Positions 6,061-13,284 of a stretch of 15,116 nt of DNA are shown one piece after another. A model generated the notes under the pieces. That model was not told where the DNA came from. It saw nothing but the letters and a program-made list of their open reading frames with translations, and made no database searches. Each line of letters begins with the position of its first letter. Positions within the stretch are counted from its first letter, which is position 1. A program made the position numbers and the translations under genes. Source of the stretch: an uncultured Clostridia bacterium (GTDB lineage: Bacteria > Bacillota > Clostridia > Christensenellales > Aristaeellaceae); assembly GCA_934621485.1 (NCBI GenBank), contig CAKTUS010000062.1, positions 1 through 15,116 on the forward strand, given 5' to 3'.

Positions 6061-7377
6061 TCATCCTTCCAGGTCAAACTTCTGCTTGTCGTGAACGCTG
6101 ATGTCCTCGCCCAGCTGCACCTCGATAAGCTTCAGCTCCGTATCCGCCTTCACGGTGTGGCGGCAGCCCGCAGGCATGGTGATTACATCGCCCGCTTTCA
6201 CCCTGCGCTCCACGCCGTCCACAATGGTTTGGCCCTTGCCGGAGACAACCACCCATACCTCATCGCGGTTCTTGTGGCTGTGATAGTTCATGCTGTGGCC
6301 GGGATTCAGCGTGACCTTGATGGTGAGCGACGAGGTTTCCACGTCCACCACCCTGAAGCTGCCCCAGGATTTTTCGGCAAACCGGATTTGCTGCTCAAAC
6401 CGGTCCACAAAGGGCTTGATGTAAGAGCTCTGCTCTTTATCGGAAACCAGGATTCCTTCCGGCGAAGCGGAAATGACCACATCATGCAAGCCCATTGCCA
6501 GAATGGGCACGTCCATTTCATTGATGATATGCACGCCGGCACACTCGCCATTCATTTCCCCCTTGCCGATGATGGGCTCGTCCATGGCTTCGGTCAGCGT
6601 ATTCCAAGTGCCAAGATCCTTCCACAGCCCCGCGAAGCGAACCACCTGAATCCTGGGTTCGTGCTCCGCCACCGCGTAGTCAAAGGAAATTTGGGGCAGC
6701 GTGTCATAGGCGGCAAACAGGCTTTGATAATTCGCAAAGCCCAGCCGCTCACGAGCCTTGCGCAGCACATAGCCCAGCTTGTACGCAAACACGCCGCCGT
6801 TCCAAAGCGCTCCCTGCGCAATGTACTGCTTTGCTGCATCCGCCGTTGGCTTTTCCTTAAAGGTTTTGACAGCAGCCACATCATCCGCGTTTTCCGGGAT
6901 GATATAGCCGTATTTTTCACTGGGATACGTGGGCTCCACGCCCATCAGCACCAGGTTTGCTTCGCCCTTATCCGCCTGCTTCGACAACTCCTTCAGCATT
7001 TCAAAGTAACGGTTCTCCACGTAGGGATCAACCGGGCACACAACAACCGGCTCGGACGGGTCCACGTGCATCACGTCCACCAGATAAGCGCTTGCCAACG
7101 CAATGGCCGGAAACGTATCGCGGCGGCATGGCTCCACGCTGACGCCAACGTTTTCGCCCAGCTGATTGTGGATTGCGGAAACCTGGGACTTGCCGGTAGC
7201 AATGATTACCGTTGCCCCGGCGTCCACCTGCTTGATTTGGCGATAAACCCGTTGCAGCATGGACTCGTAGGTTCCATCGGCTTTCTGAAAAATCTTGATG
7301 AACTGCTTGGAACGCACGCCGTTGGAAAGAGGCCACAGCCGCTTGCCGGAGCCGCCGGACAGCAAAATGATGTTCAT
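6061..7377 (-). CDS. manC: Mannose-1-phosphate guanylyltransferase with C-terminal cupin
   Basis: The enzyme joins mannose 1-phosphate and GTP to give GDP-mannose. The 438-residue protein begins with the nucleotidyltransferase signature MNIILLSGGSGKRLWPLS. FKEKPTAD is its version of the conserved FxEKP motif. The C-terminal cupin domain (NPGHSMNYHSHKNRDEVWVVVSG and PAGCRHTV) corresponds to the isomerase part of bifunctional ManC/AlgA proteins. It has HSHKNRDE where classical bifunctional enzymes have HHHRAEHW, so whether it also isomerises mannose 6-phosphate is open. Start ATG 7377 is preferred over an in-frame ATG at 7446 because GGAG lies seven bases upstream and homology begins there. It follows fcl by 55 bases, with a terminator-like hairpin in the gap. 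It supplies the substrate of Gmd. Confidence 0.9.
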   Translation of the reverse strand: MNIILLSGGSGKRLWPLSNGVRSKQFIKIFQKADGTYESMLQRVYRQIKQVDAGATVIIATGKSQVSAIHNQLGENVGVSVEPCRRDTFPAIALASAYLVDVMHVDPSEPVVVCPVDPYVENRYFEMLKELSKQADKGEANLVLMGVEPTYPSEKYGYIIPENADDVAAVKTFKEKPTADAAKQYIAQGALWNGGVFAYKLGYVLRKARERLGFANYQSLFAAYDTLPQISFDYAVAEHEPRIQVVRFAGLWKDLGTWNTLTEAMDEPIIGKGEMNGECAGVHIINEMDVPILAMGLHDVVISASPEGILVSDKEQSSYIKPFVDRFEQQIRFAEKSWGSFRVVDVETSSLTIKVTLNPGHSMNYHSHKNRDEVWVVVSGKGQTIVDGVERRVKAGDVITMPAGCRHTVKADTELKLIEVQLGEDISVHDKQKFDLEG

Positions 7378-7397
7378 ATCCTTACTCCTATCGCCGG

Positions 7398-7431
7398 AAA
7401 AAGCGTTTTCCCGTTGCGGGGTGAAACGCTT
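7398..7431 (-). terminator. Terminator-like hairpin between fcl and manC
   Basis: Two bases after the fcl stop the minus strand reads AAGCGTTT (7431-7424), a bulged inner CCCG-CAA-CGGG hairpin, then AAACGCTT (7408-7401). A run of five T (7402-7398) shares its first two bases with the stem end. The shape is that of an intrinsic terminator. Because manC starts 20 bases later in the same direction, it may act as an attenuator lowering manC and downstream transcription. Confidence 0.45.
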
Positions 7432-7432
7432 G

Positions 7433-8377
7433 TTATCGCTCGGCACGCATCGGGTTGTTCAGGAAATCTTCGTAAGACAGGCGCAGCCCGTCTTCAAGCT
7501 CAGTCCTGTAGGTCCAGCCCAGACTGGTCGCCTTGGACACATCCAGCAGCTTGCGGGGCGTGCCGTTGGGCCTGGTGGCGTCCCATTGAATATCTCCGGT
7601 ATAGCCCACCACCCTGGCAACCAGCTCGGTCAGCTCCTTGATGGTCAGCTCCTTACCGGTACCGGCATTGACCGTCTCGTTGCCGGAGTAGTGGTTCATC
7701 AAAAACACACACAGGTTTGCCAGGTCATCCACATACAGGAACTCCCGCAGCGGGGAGCCATCGCCCCAGCAGGTAACACTGGGCAGACCCTGCTCTTTAG
7801 CCTCATGGAATCGGCGGATCAAGGCCGGAACCACATGGCTGTGGGTGGGATGGTAGTTGTCATTGGGACCGTAGAGGTTGGTAGGCATGACAGAGATATA
7901 GTCGGTGCCATACTGACGGTTCAGGAACTCGCAGTACTTCAGGCCGGAAATTTTCGCCAATGCGTAAGCCTCGTTGGTTTTTTCCAGCTCGGAGGTCAGC
8001 AGGCAGCTTTCCTTCATGGGCTGAGGAGCCATGCGGGGATAGATGCAGGAAGAGCCAAGAAACTCCAGCTTTTTGCAGCCGTTTTTCCACGCAGAATGGA
8101 TAACGTTCATCTCCAGCGTCATGTTATCATACATGAAGTCCGCCAGCGCTTCCTGGTTAGCCACAATACCGCCAACTTTGGCAGCAGCGAGGAACACATA
8201 CTCCGGCTTTTCCTGCGCAAAAAATGCTTCCACAGCATCCTGACGGGTCAGATCCAGTTCCTTATGGGTGCGGGTGATGATATTGGTATAACCCTGACGC
8301 TGCAACTCACGGACAATAGCCGAACCGACCATGCCGCGATGACCGGCCACATAAATCTTTGCCTTTTTTTCCATCAT
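7433..8377 (-). CDS. fcl: GDP-L-fucose synthase
   Basis: This 314-residue short-chain dehydrogenase/reductase carries out the epimerase and reductase steps that turn GDP-4-keto-6-deoxymannose into GDP-L-fucose with NADPH. It shows the Rossmann motif GHRGMVG (12-18), LGSSCIYP (107-114) with the active-site Ser, and the catalytic YALAK (Tyr138, Lys142). Length is normal for the family. The start at 8377 is supported by AGAAGG about 10 bases upstream; a second ATG follows directly. It lies 24 bases after gmd, the preceding enzyme of the pathway, so the two form one transcription unit. Also named wcaG or GER-type GDP-fucose synthase. Confidence 0.94.
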   Translation of the reverse strand: MMEKKAKIYVAGHRGMVGSAIVRELQRQGYTNIITRTHKELDLTRQDAVEAFFAQEKPEYVFLAAAKVGGIVANQEALADFMYDNMTLEMNVIHSAWKNGCKKLEFLGSSCIYPRMAPQPMKESCLLTSELEKTNEAYALAKISGLKYCEFLNRQYGTDYISVMPTNLYGPNDNYHPTHSHVVPALIRRFHEAKEQGLPSVTCWGDGSPLREFLYVDDLANLCVFLMNHYSGNETVNAGTGKELTIKELTELVARVVGYTGDIQWDATRPNGTPRKLLDVSKATSLGWTYRTELEDGLRLSYEDFLNNPMRAER

Positions 8378-8401
8378 AGGATGATTGCCTTCTTTCCAAA
8401 A

Positions 8402-9454
8402 TTACAGAACAGACTTCATAGCCTTTTCGCGCTTTGCCAGTTCGCGGTCGTGCTTTGCCATGATTTCAACCAGACGCTCATAGCTGGTCTTCTGCGGGTT
8501 CCAGCCCAGAACGGTCTTGGCCTTGGTCGGGTCGCCCCACAGGTTATCCACATCGGTGGGCCGGAACCACTTGGGATTTACGCACACCCGCATCTTGCCG
8601 GTGGCTGCGTCATAGCCCTTTTCATCCACACCGGCACCTTCCCAGCGGAGGGTGATGCCGTTGGCAGCAAAAGCCTTCTCGGTAAAGTCGCGCACGGTGT
8701 GCTGCACGCCGGTTGCAATGACAAAATCATCCGGCTTGGTCTGCTGCATCATCAGCCACATACATTCCACATAATCCTTGGCGTAGCCCCAGTCGCGCAA
8801 GGAATCCATGTTGCCCAGTTCCAGATGATCCTGCAATCCCTCGGCAATGCGGCCGGCAGCCAGCGTAATCTTGCGGGTGACGAAGTTCTCGCCGCGGCGC
8901 TCAGATTCATGATTAAACAGGATGCCGTTAACGGCGAACATACCATAAGCATCGCGGTACTCCTTCACCATCCAGAAGCCGTACTGCTTGGCAACCGCAT
9001 ATGGAGAGTAGGGATGGAACGGAGTGGTCTCGCGCTGGGGCACTTCCTCAACCTTGCCGTACAGCTCGGAGGTAGAAGCCTGATACACCTTGCAGGTTTT
9101 GGTCAGGCCGCAGACACGGACGGCTTCCAGCACACGCAGGACGCCCAGCGCATCCACATCGCCGGAGTATTCAGGGGCATCAAAAGAAACCTGAACATGG
9201 CTCTGAGCAGCCAGGTTGTAGATTTCATCGGGCTTGATTTCACCCACCAGCCGGATTAGGCCGGAGGAATCGGTCAGGTCGCCGTCGTGCAGGGTGATAG
9301 CGTTTTTCGCAATCAGTTGATCGATGCGGGCGGTATTGGACATGGAAGTGCGGCGGACGATACCGTGAACTTCGTAGTCTTTCTCCAAAAGGAACTCGGC
9401 CAGGTAGGAACCATCCTGACCGGTGATACCGGTAATCAACGCAATTTTTGACAT
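8402..9454 (-). CDS. gmd: GDP-mannose 4,6-dehydratase
   Basis: The 350-residue protein converts GDP-D-mannose to GDP-4-keto-6-deoxy-D-mannose, the branch point to GDP-L-fucose, GDP-rhamnose and related sugars. The N-terminal NADP-binding motif is GITGQDGSYLAEFL (9-22). ASTSELYG (126-133) supplies Thr128 and Glu130, and PYAVAK (151-156) supplies Tyr152 and Lys156. RRTS (34-37) is the usual NADP-phosphate contact. Length is typical. TTGAGG lies seven bases before ATG 9454. It is followed directly by fcl, so GDP-L-fucose is the expected product. The 66-base gap upstream separates it from the damaged AraC remnant, and it may have its own promoter there. Confidence 0.95.
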   Translation of the reverse strand: MSKIALITGITGQDGSYLAEFLLEKDYEVHGIVRRTSMSNTARIDQLIAKNAITLHDGDLTDSSGLIRLVGEIKPDEIYNLAAQSHVQVSFDAPEYSGDVDALGVLRVLEAVRVCGLTKTCKVYQASTSELYGKVEEVPQRETTPFHPYSPYAVAKQYGFWMVKEYRDAYGMFAVNGILFNHESERRGENFVTRKITLAAGRIAEGLQDHLELGNMDSLRDWGYAKDYVECMWLMMQQTKPDDFVIATGVQHTVRDFTEKAFAANGITLRWEGAGVDEKGYDAATGKMRVCVNPKWFRPTDVDNLWGDPTKAKTVLGWNPQKTSYERLVEIMAKHDRELAKREKAMKSVL

Positions 9455-9520
9455 GGGTTAGCCTCAACTTTCCTCTGGTTCTTTTCAACTCTTTGCCTGA
9501 GTTGGTTGTCATACCATAGA

Positions 9521-10189
9521 TTATTTTAGCGAATAAAAAAGGAAAACAAAAGTCTTTTTTTTGCCTTTTGCTTGACTTTTCTTACACAATATTGCTTTCT
9601 TTTGGAAAAAGGCGGTCATCTTTCGGCGGTCTTTTCCGAGGAGCGACAGGTTTACCACTTTTCGCGGACCTCCGAAGGGGGTAATGCCCTCGACCTGTTT
9701 AAAGATACGGCTGAAATAGTGGGGAGCTCCAAGGCCGCACTGATAGCCGATGTCTTCCAATTTCTTATCCGTAAAGCGAAGCAATTGTTTGGCTTTTGTG
9801 ATGCGAAGGTTCAAAAGATACGTATTGATGCTCACACCAAACTGTTCCTTAAACACGCGAGTCAGATAGAACTTGCTAATAAAGAACTGGTCTGTCAGTG
9901 CATCCAAGGATATTCTTTCGGTGTAATGGGCATACAGATAGTCCCTGATTGGATCCAGGTTCTGCTTGTTCAACGCGGTATCAGCGTGTGCTGCCGGATG
10001 CCAGGACTCATTCATGAGAAGAACCAACAGTTCATTTAGGCCGCTATTGATTCGCATATCACGGATGTAGTCATCTGACGAAGCGAGAGAGAAGAGCGAC
10101 TTATGGAGCTTGGTAAACGGAGTGAGGCGCTCCGGATGGAACGCAGGACGGCTGCCGCGCTCCACATACTTCTGATAAATGTTCTGCAT
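9521..10189 (-). pseudogene. AraC-family regulator remnant, truncated and frameshifted
   Basis: The reading frame gives 222 residues with a complete AraC-type double helix-turn-helix: ISLDALTDQFFISKFYLTRVFKEQFG, then LRITKAKQLL and DIGYQCGLGAPHYFSRIFKQVEGITP. Both ends are damaged. Upstream of ATG 10189 the same frame continues as IHFSGVT, typical of the AraC sensor domain, back to a TGA at 10213-10211, and everything before that is missing; full proteins have about 280 residues. After T170-P171 the frame runs on for about 50 unfamiliar residues. With one C less in the run of five (minus strand, 9681-9677) it would read SEVREKW and stop at 9653-9655, the usual end of the family. I read it as a non-functional remnant; a shortened DNA-binding protein cannot be excluded. 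Confidence 0.72.
9523..9551 (-). promoter_or_regulatory. Weak candidate promoter upstream of gmd
   Basis: A TAAAAT box (9528-9523, five of six bases of the -10 consensus) lies 69 bases before the gmd start in an AT-rich stretch. The bases 17 upstream (TTTTGT) are a poor -35. It would let gmd-fcl-manC be transcribed independently of the polysaccharide genes to the right. Confidence 0.3.
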
Positions 10190-10253
10190 CGTTACACCGG
10201 AGAAATGAATTCACGACAACGACCATAAGGGTTACGTTATCAAATGCAGACAT
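10101..10253 (-). pseudogene. Chimeric 50-codon frame: start of a lost gene joined to AraC DNA
   Basis: Directly after the flippase stop, GGAG stands ten bases before ATG 10253, as for a genuine next gene of the AT-rich cluster. The first residues, MSAFDNVTLMVVVVNSF, would suit the opening strand of an enzyme such as a GT2 glycosyltransferase, but this is only a resemblance. After about codon 14 (position 10212) the DNA is that of the AraC remnant in another frame, and translation ends at TAA 10101-10103. It is best read as the 5' end of a gene cut off at a recombination point. Confidence 0.5.
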
Positions 10254-10277
10254 TTTAAATTTTCTCCTAATCTTTTA

Positions 10278-11558
10278 TCAAAAAACATCCTTTAAAAAAA
10301 TTGCATCAATCATCAGTTTGACATTTGGCTGCAAGTCTTTTATAAGAGCCGGGAACAAAAGAATTGTGCTTATTTGTGTCAGCAGCGATGCCAACGCAGC
10401 ACCAGACGCTCCCCACAAGGGAATCATGATTGCATTCAGCAATACGTTTGTGATTGCTGCTCCAACATACAAATATTTGAGATAGTTTTGCTTATTATAA
10501 GAAACAATCCATGCGTTTCTTGCTACTCCCAGATAAGAAAAGGCTGTATACCATGTAATGATTCTTAACGGAGCCGCCGAAGGAGCATATGCTTCACCAT
10601 ACAAGATACTCACAATTGGCGATGCCAAAAGTGAAAATAAAAGAGAAACGCTAACGGATACATAGAACACAATTGCATAAAGTTGCTTATTTTTACGTTC
10701 AAACAGCTTATTATTATTGAAGGACTGCAAAATAACTGGATACAGCGAGTCAATTATTGCGGTCAGTAAAAAGACCCACGTGTTGCACAGCGAAACTGCT
10801 GTCGAATAGAATCCAACTTCGGACTCATTCAGCATCTGCTTCAGCATAAACTTATCTGTATTTCCATAAATCGAAACCATTAAGCCAGCTAAAATAAAAT
10901 GATAGCTGCTAAAGAATAATTCTTTTGCTTTGCGTACAGAGCACTTAAATCGTGGACCACTGTGCTTTCTGTACATAACAAGAAACACAATAGCTATCAC
11001 CATATAGTCAATGGAAGTCGAAATAGCAAACCATTCTACGCTTTTTCCCGTTGCCAGCAGCCATACTTTATAGGCCGAGACGACCGTATATGAAACTACT
11101 GTTGCAAAAGCAGAGTATTTCGATTCGAGTTTCGACTGAAACCAATAGTCCAAAGTATCCATAACTTGGAAGATCACACCAATGCCACAAAGGAACACTA
11201 CAATATGCGTTGTGGTCTCACCTTTATCAGCTATCAGCGTGATACACACCATCATAATTACAGACAAAACACTTGACACCGTTCTAAGAACAATTGCCGA
11301 TCCGACTGTTTCGCCATCTTCATCCGAATGATCCACAAAATTCTTTACAATGACAGAATTGATTCCAAGTGTGCAGAATGATGCAAAGAAAGATGTATAC
11401 GTTGCCGCATAATTAATCAATCCGAAATTGCTTGGTCCTAAGCATCGTGCCGTAAGCAACCCAACAAAGAATGCAAGCAACATATGATATGCTCGTCCTG
11501 CAATAATCCAGCTTGCGTTTCTCGTCACTTTATTGCTTAGCAAATCTCGTATCTTCAC
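10278..11558 (-). CDS. Wzx-type oligosaccharide flippase
   Basis: The 426-residue membrane protein belongs to the polysaccharide transporter (PST/MOP) superfamily. Features are the N-terminal NASWIIAGRAYHMLLAFFVGLLTARCLGP segment (begins at residue 14) with GPSNFGLINYA, many hydrophobic helices along the whole length (about 12), and GLMVSIYGNTDKFMLKQMLNESEVGFYSTA in the middle, the most conserved part of the family. It should move undecaprenyl-linked repeat units across the cytoplasmic membrane for polymerisation by the Wzy-like protein two genes upstream of the acetyltransferase. Its start overlaps the acetyltransferase stop by four bases. It is the last intact gene of the AT-rich block; beyond it the cluster is cut. 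Confidence 0.9.
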   Translation of the reverse strand: MKIRDLLSNKVTRNASWIIAGRAYHMLLAFFVGLLTARCLGPSNFGLINYAATYTSFFASFCTLGINSVIVKNFVDHSDEDGETVGSAIVLRTVSSVLSVIMMVCITLIADKGETTTHIVVFLCGIGVIFQVMDTLDYWFQSKLESKYSAFATVVSYTVVSAYKVWLLATGKSVEWFAISTSIDYMVIAIVFLVMYRKHSGPRFKCSVRKAKELFFSSYHFILAGLMVSIYGNTDKFMLKQMLNESEVGFYSTAVSLCNTWVFLLTAIIDSLYPVILQSFNNNKLFERKNKQLYAIVFYVSVSVSLLFSLLASPIVSILYGEAYAPSAAPLRIITWYTAFSYLGVARNAWIVSYNKQNYLKYLYVGAAITNVLLNAIMIPLWGASGAALASLLTQISTILLFPALIKDLQPNVKLMIDAIFLKDVF

Positions 11559-12097
11559 GCTTCCAAACTCCTAATGATTTTTGCTGGAACACCACCAACC
11601 AAAGTATTATCAGGCACATCATGTACCACGCATGCACAAGCAGCTACAACACAACCATCACCTATAGTTGAATTATTGCAGATTGTGCTTCTGCCTCCAA
11701 TCCAAGTTCCGTTTCCAATCACTTGGTGATAAATTTCACCTTGTCCTGCTCTTCTTGTTTTATCTCCAATCACATGTCCACCCGTTTGGAATGTCACTTC
11801 TGGTCCAAGATCGCAATTGTCGCCAATTTTAACTGTTCCACCTCCATTGATTTTACAGTTTTTCCCAATCCAACAATTCTTCCCAATCGAAATGGTACCT
11901 TTACATTCAATGGGACCAACAATCGTTGTTCCATCTCCAACTTGACATCCGATTCCGGCAAGCAATTTACGTTTTATATTACATGCGAATGGTTTCGTTC
12001 CAACAAAGATGTGGTTTATCAAAAACAGGTTTAATGCTCTTTTGATACCATTTAAATGCAGCGTTTTTTTAAGATTCATTTGCATGATACCATCCAT
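11555..12097 (-). CDS. Left-handed beta-helix (hexapeptide) acetyltransferase
   Basis: The protein of up to 180 residues is built of hexapeptide repeats (IGCQVGDGTTIVG, ISIGKNCWIGKNCKI, VKIGDNCDLGPEVTF, VIGNGTWIGGRSTI, STIGDGCVVAACACV) and ends in the family signature NTLVGGVPAKIIR. The TGGHVIGDKTRRAGQG loop is typical of sugar O-acetyltransferases of the maltose/serine acetyltransferase group. It probably acetylates a sugar of the polysaccharide repeat from acetyl-CoA, as a trimer in the cytoplasm. The longest start (12097) overlaps the upstream GT4 by 29 bases; relatives usually begin MNLKKTL, so ATG 12079, with GGATGG ten bases upstream, is also likely. Its stop overlaps the flippase start. 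Confidence 0.87.
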   Translation of the reverse strand: MDGIMQMNLKKTLHLNGIKRALNLFLINHIFVGTKPFACNIKRKLLAGIGCQVGDGTTIVGPIECKGTISIGKNCWIGKNCKINGGGTVKIGDNCDLGPEVTFQTGGHVIGDKTRRAGQGEIYHQVIGNGTWIGGRSTICNNSTIGDGCVVAACACVVHDVPDNTLVGGVPAKIIRSLEA

Positions 12098-13274
12098 TAT
12101 CCACTACTTCCGCCTTGCTACATGGACCGTCTTCAAACAAAGCTCGTACATCCGCGCCTTTGGCCAGATTTTCTACCAACAAGAGAAATCTGCTTGACGC
12201 CACCCGTGCATTCCACATTTCCGCAATCGTATAGTAAGCATTCTCGCCGATTTTCCTTCTATAAGCTTCATCATCCAACAATCTGCAAACTTGTTTTTCA
12301 AAGTGCTTTTGGTTTCCATTTTCATAAACCAGACCATTTACGCCATCTTTGATCAAGAAAGGCACTGAGCCAATTGCATGGCTTGCAACGATCGCACATC
12401 CACTGTTCATTGATTCATTTAAAACTGCTCCCCAGCCCTCATTAAAATCACTGGTAAACAGAAAGATATCGGCATTCTCCATGTGTGCACGAACTTCATC
12501 TGGAGACATGGCACCTAGCATTTCCACGCAATCTTCTACGCCTTTGCTCTGAATCATTTCATGGAGCTGCGATTCCATCTCTCCATTGCCGATAATACTC
12601 ATTTTGAAAGAGTACCCTTTTTCCTTAAGCGATGCTGCCAACTCGATTGAAGCATCCGGATGCTTCAATCCTATAAGCCTGCCGGCCCATAGGATTGAAG
12701 CCTGAGGATGCTTCCATCCTGCTGATGTAACCGATAGCTTCTGCTTCATCAATTCAGCGACATCATATTTCTTGGTCTTCGGGAAATAGCCCCATTTAAA
12801 GGTTCTCCCTTTAAAATTTGTGTAGCGATTTAAATCCGCAGCAGTATAGGCACTACTACAACAGAAATACAACGGTTCCTTTTCAAATGGTTTCAGATGC
12901 CTCCATGCACTCGCAAAATTGTGTGGGAGTTGCAACAATCCCGTTCCTTCCTTAAAGTAGCGCTCACTAAACTTAAAACACAGTTTTCCTTTGCTTGTGC
13001 GGCGCATAATCAACCTATCCGGACATGAGCCGTATATCGCCACATCTGCATCATCAATCAGTTTTTCAGCCTGACGCATTTTCTCTTCGGAATCATAGGC
13101 ACAAAGCACAAATGGGTATTTGTGATTCATATCCTCATATCCCATATTAAGTCTCTCTTGTGGGATTGGCTCTAACGCAACGAACGTATATTCTACACCC
13201 TGCTGACTTAAAATCCCCTGTGAAAAAGGAAGTTGATGGTGATTCATAAAATTAGAAACGTACGTTATTTTCAT
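12069..13274 (-). CDS. GT4-type glycosyltransferase
   Basis: The 401-residue protein has a GT-B fold. The C-terminal donor domain begins at ASILWAGRLIGLKHPDASIELA (192-213). The EX7E catalytic pair is Glu279 and Glu287 in FNEGWGAVLNESM, and VNGLVYENGN contacts are near the end. The N-terminal acceptor domain (MKITYVSNFMNHHQLPFSQG) is of the type seen in capsule enzymes. It transfers a sugar from a nucleotide sugar to the lipid-linked repeat; donor and acceptor cannot be told from sequence. GAGGAGG lies five bases before ATG 13274, and the gene follows the Wzy-like gene by ten bases. A KHPxASI heptad occurs twice (188-194 and 204-210), matching a DNA-level repeat noted separately. Confidence 0.87.
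   Translation of the reverse strand: MKITYVSNFMNHHQLPFSQGILSQQGVEYTFVALEPIPQERLNMGYEDMNHKYPFVLCAYDSEEKMRQAEKLIDDADVAIYGSCPDRLIMRRTSKGKLCFKFSERYFKEGTGLLQLPHNFASAWRHLKPFEKEPLYFCCSSAYTAADLNRYTNFKGRTFKWGYFPKTKKYDVAELMKQKLSVTSAGWKHPQASILWAGRLIGLKHPDASIELAASLKEKGYSFKMSIIGNGEMESQLHEMIQSKGVEDCVEMLGAMSPDEVRAHMENADIFLFTSDFNEGWGAVLNESMNSGCAIVASHAIGSVPFLIKDGVNGLVYENGNQKHFEKQVCRLLDDEAYRRKIGENAYYTIAEMWNARVASSRFLLLVENLAKGADVRALFEDGPCSKAEVVDNGWYHANES
12645..12719. repeat. Perfect 26-bp palindrome and a diverged second copy inside the GT4 gene
   Basis: GATTGAAGCATCC (12645-12657) is followed at once by its exact reverse complement GGATGCTTCAATC (12658-12670). A related imperfect palindrome built from the same GGATTGAAGC and GCTTCCATCC arms lies at 12692-12719, with the outer halves also able to pair across the gap. 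The copies encode KHPDASI and KHPQASI. The element lies wholly within the coding frame. Confidence 0.7.
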
Positions 13275-13284
13275 ATGTTCCTCC

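Noticed and set aside
6016..9259. Long plus-strand open frames opposite manC, fcl and gmd
   Set aside because: They are antisense to clearly recognised enzymes, their translations are His/Gln/Arg-rich low-information sequence, and they lack ribosome-binding sites; they are shadows of GC-biased codon use.
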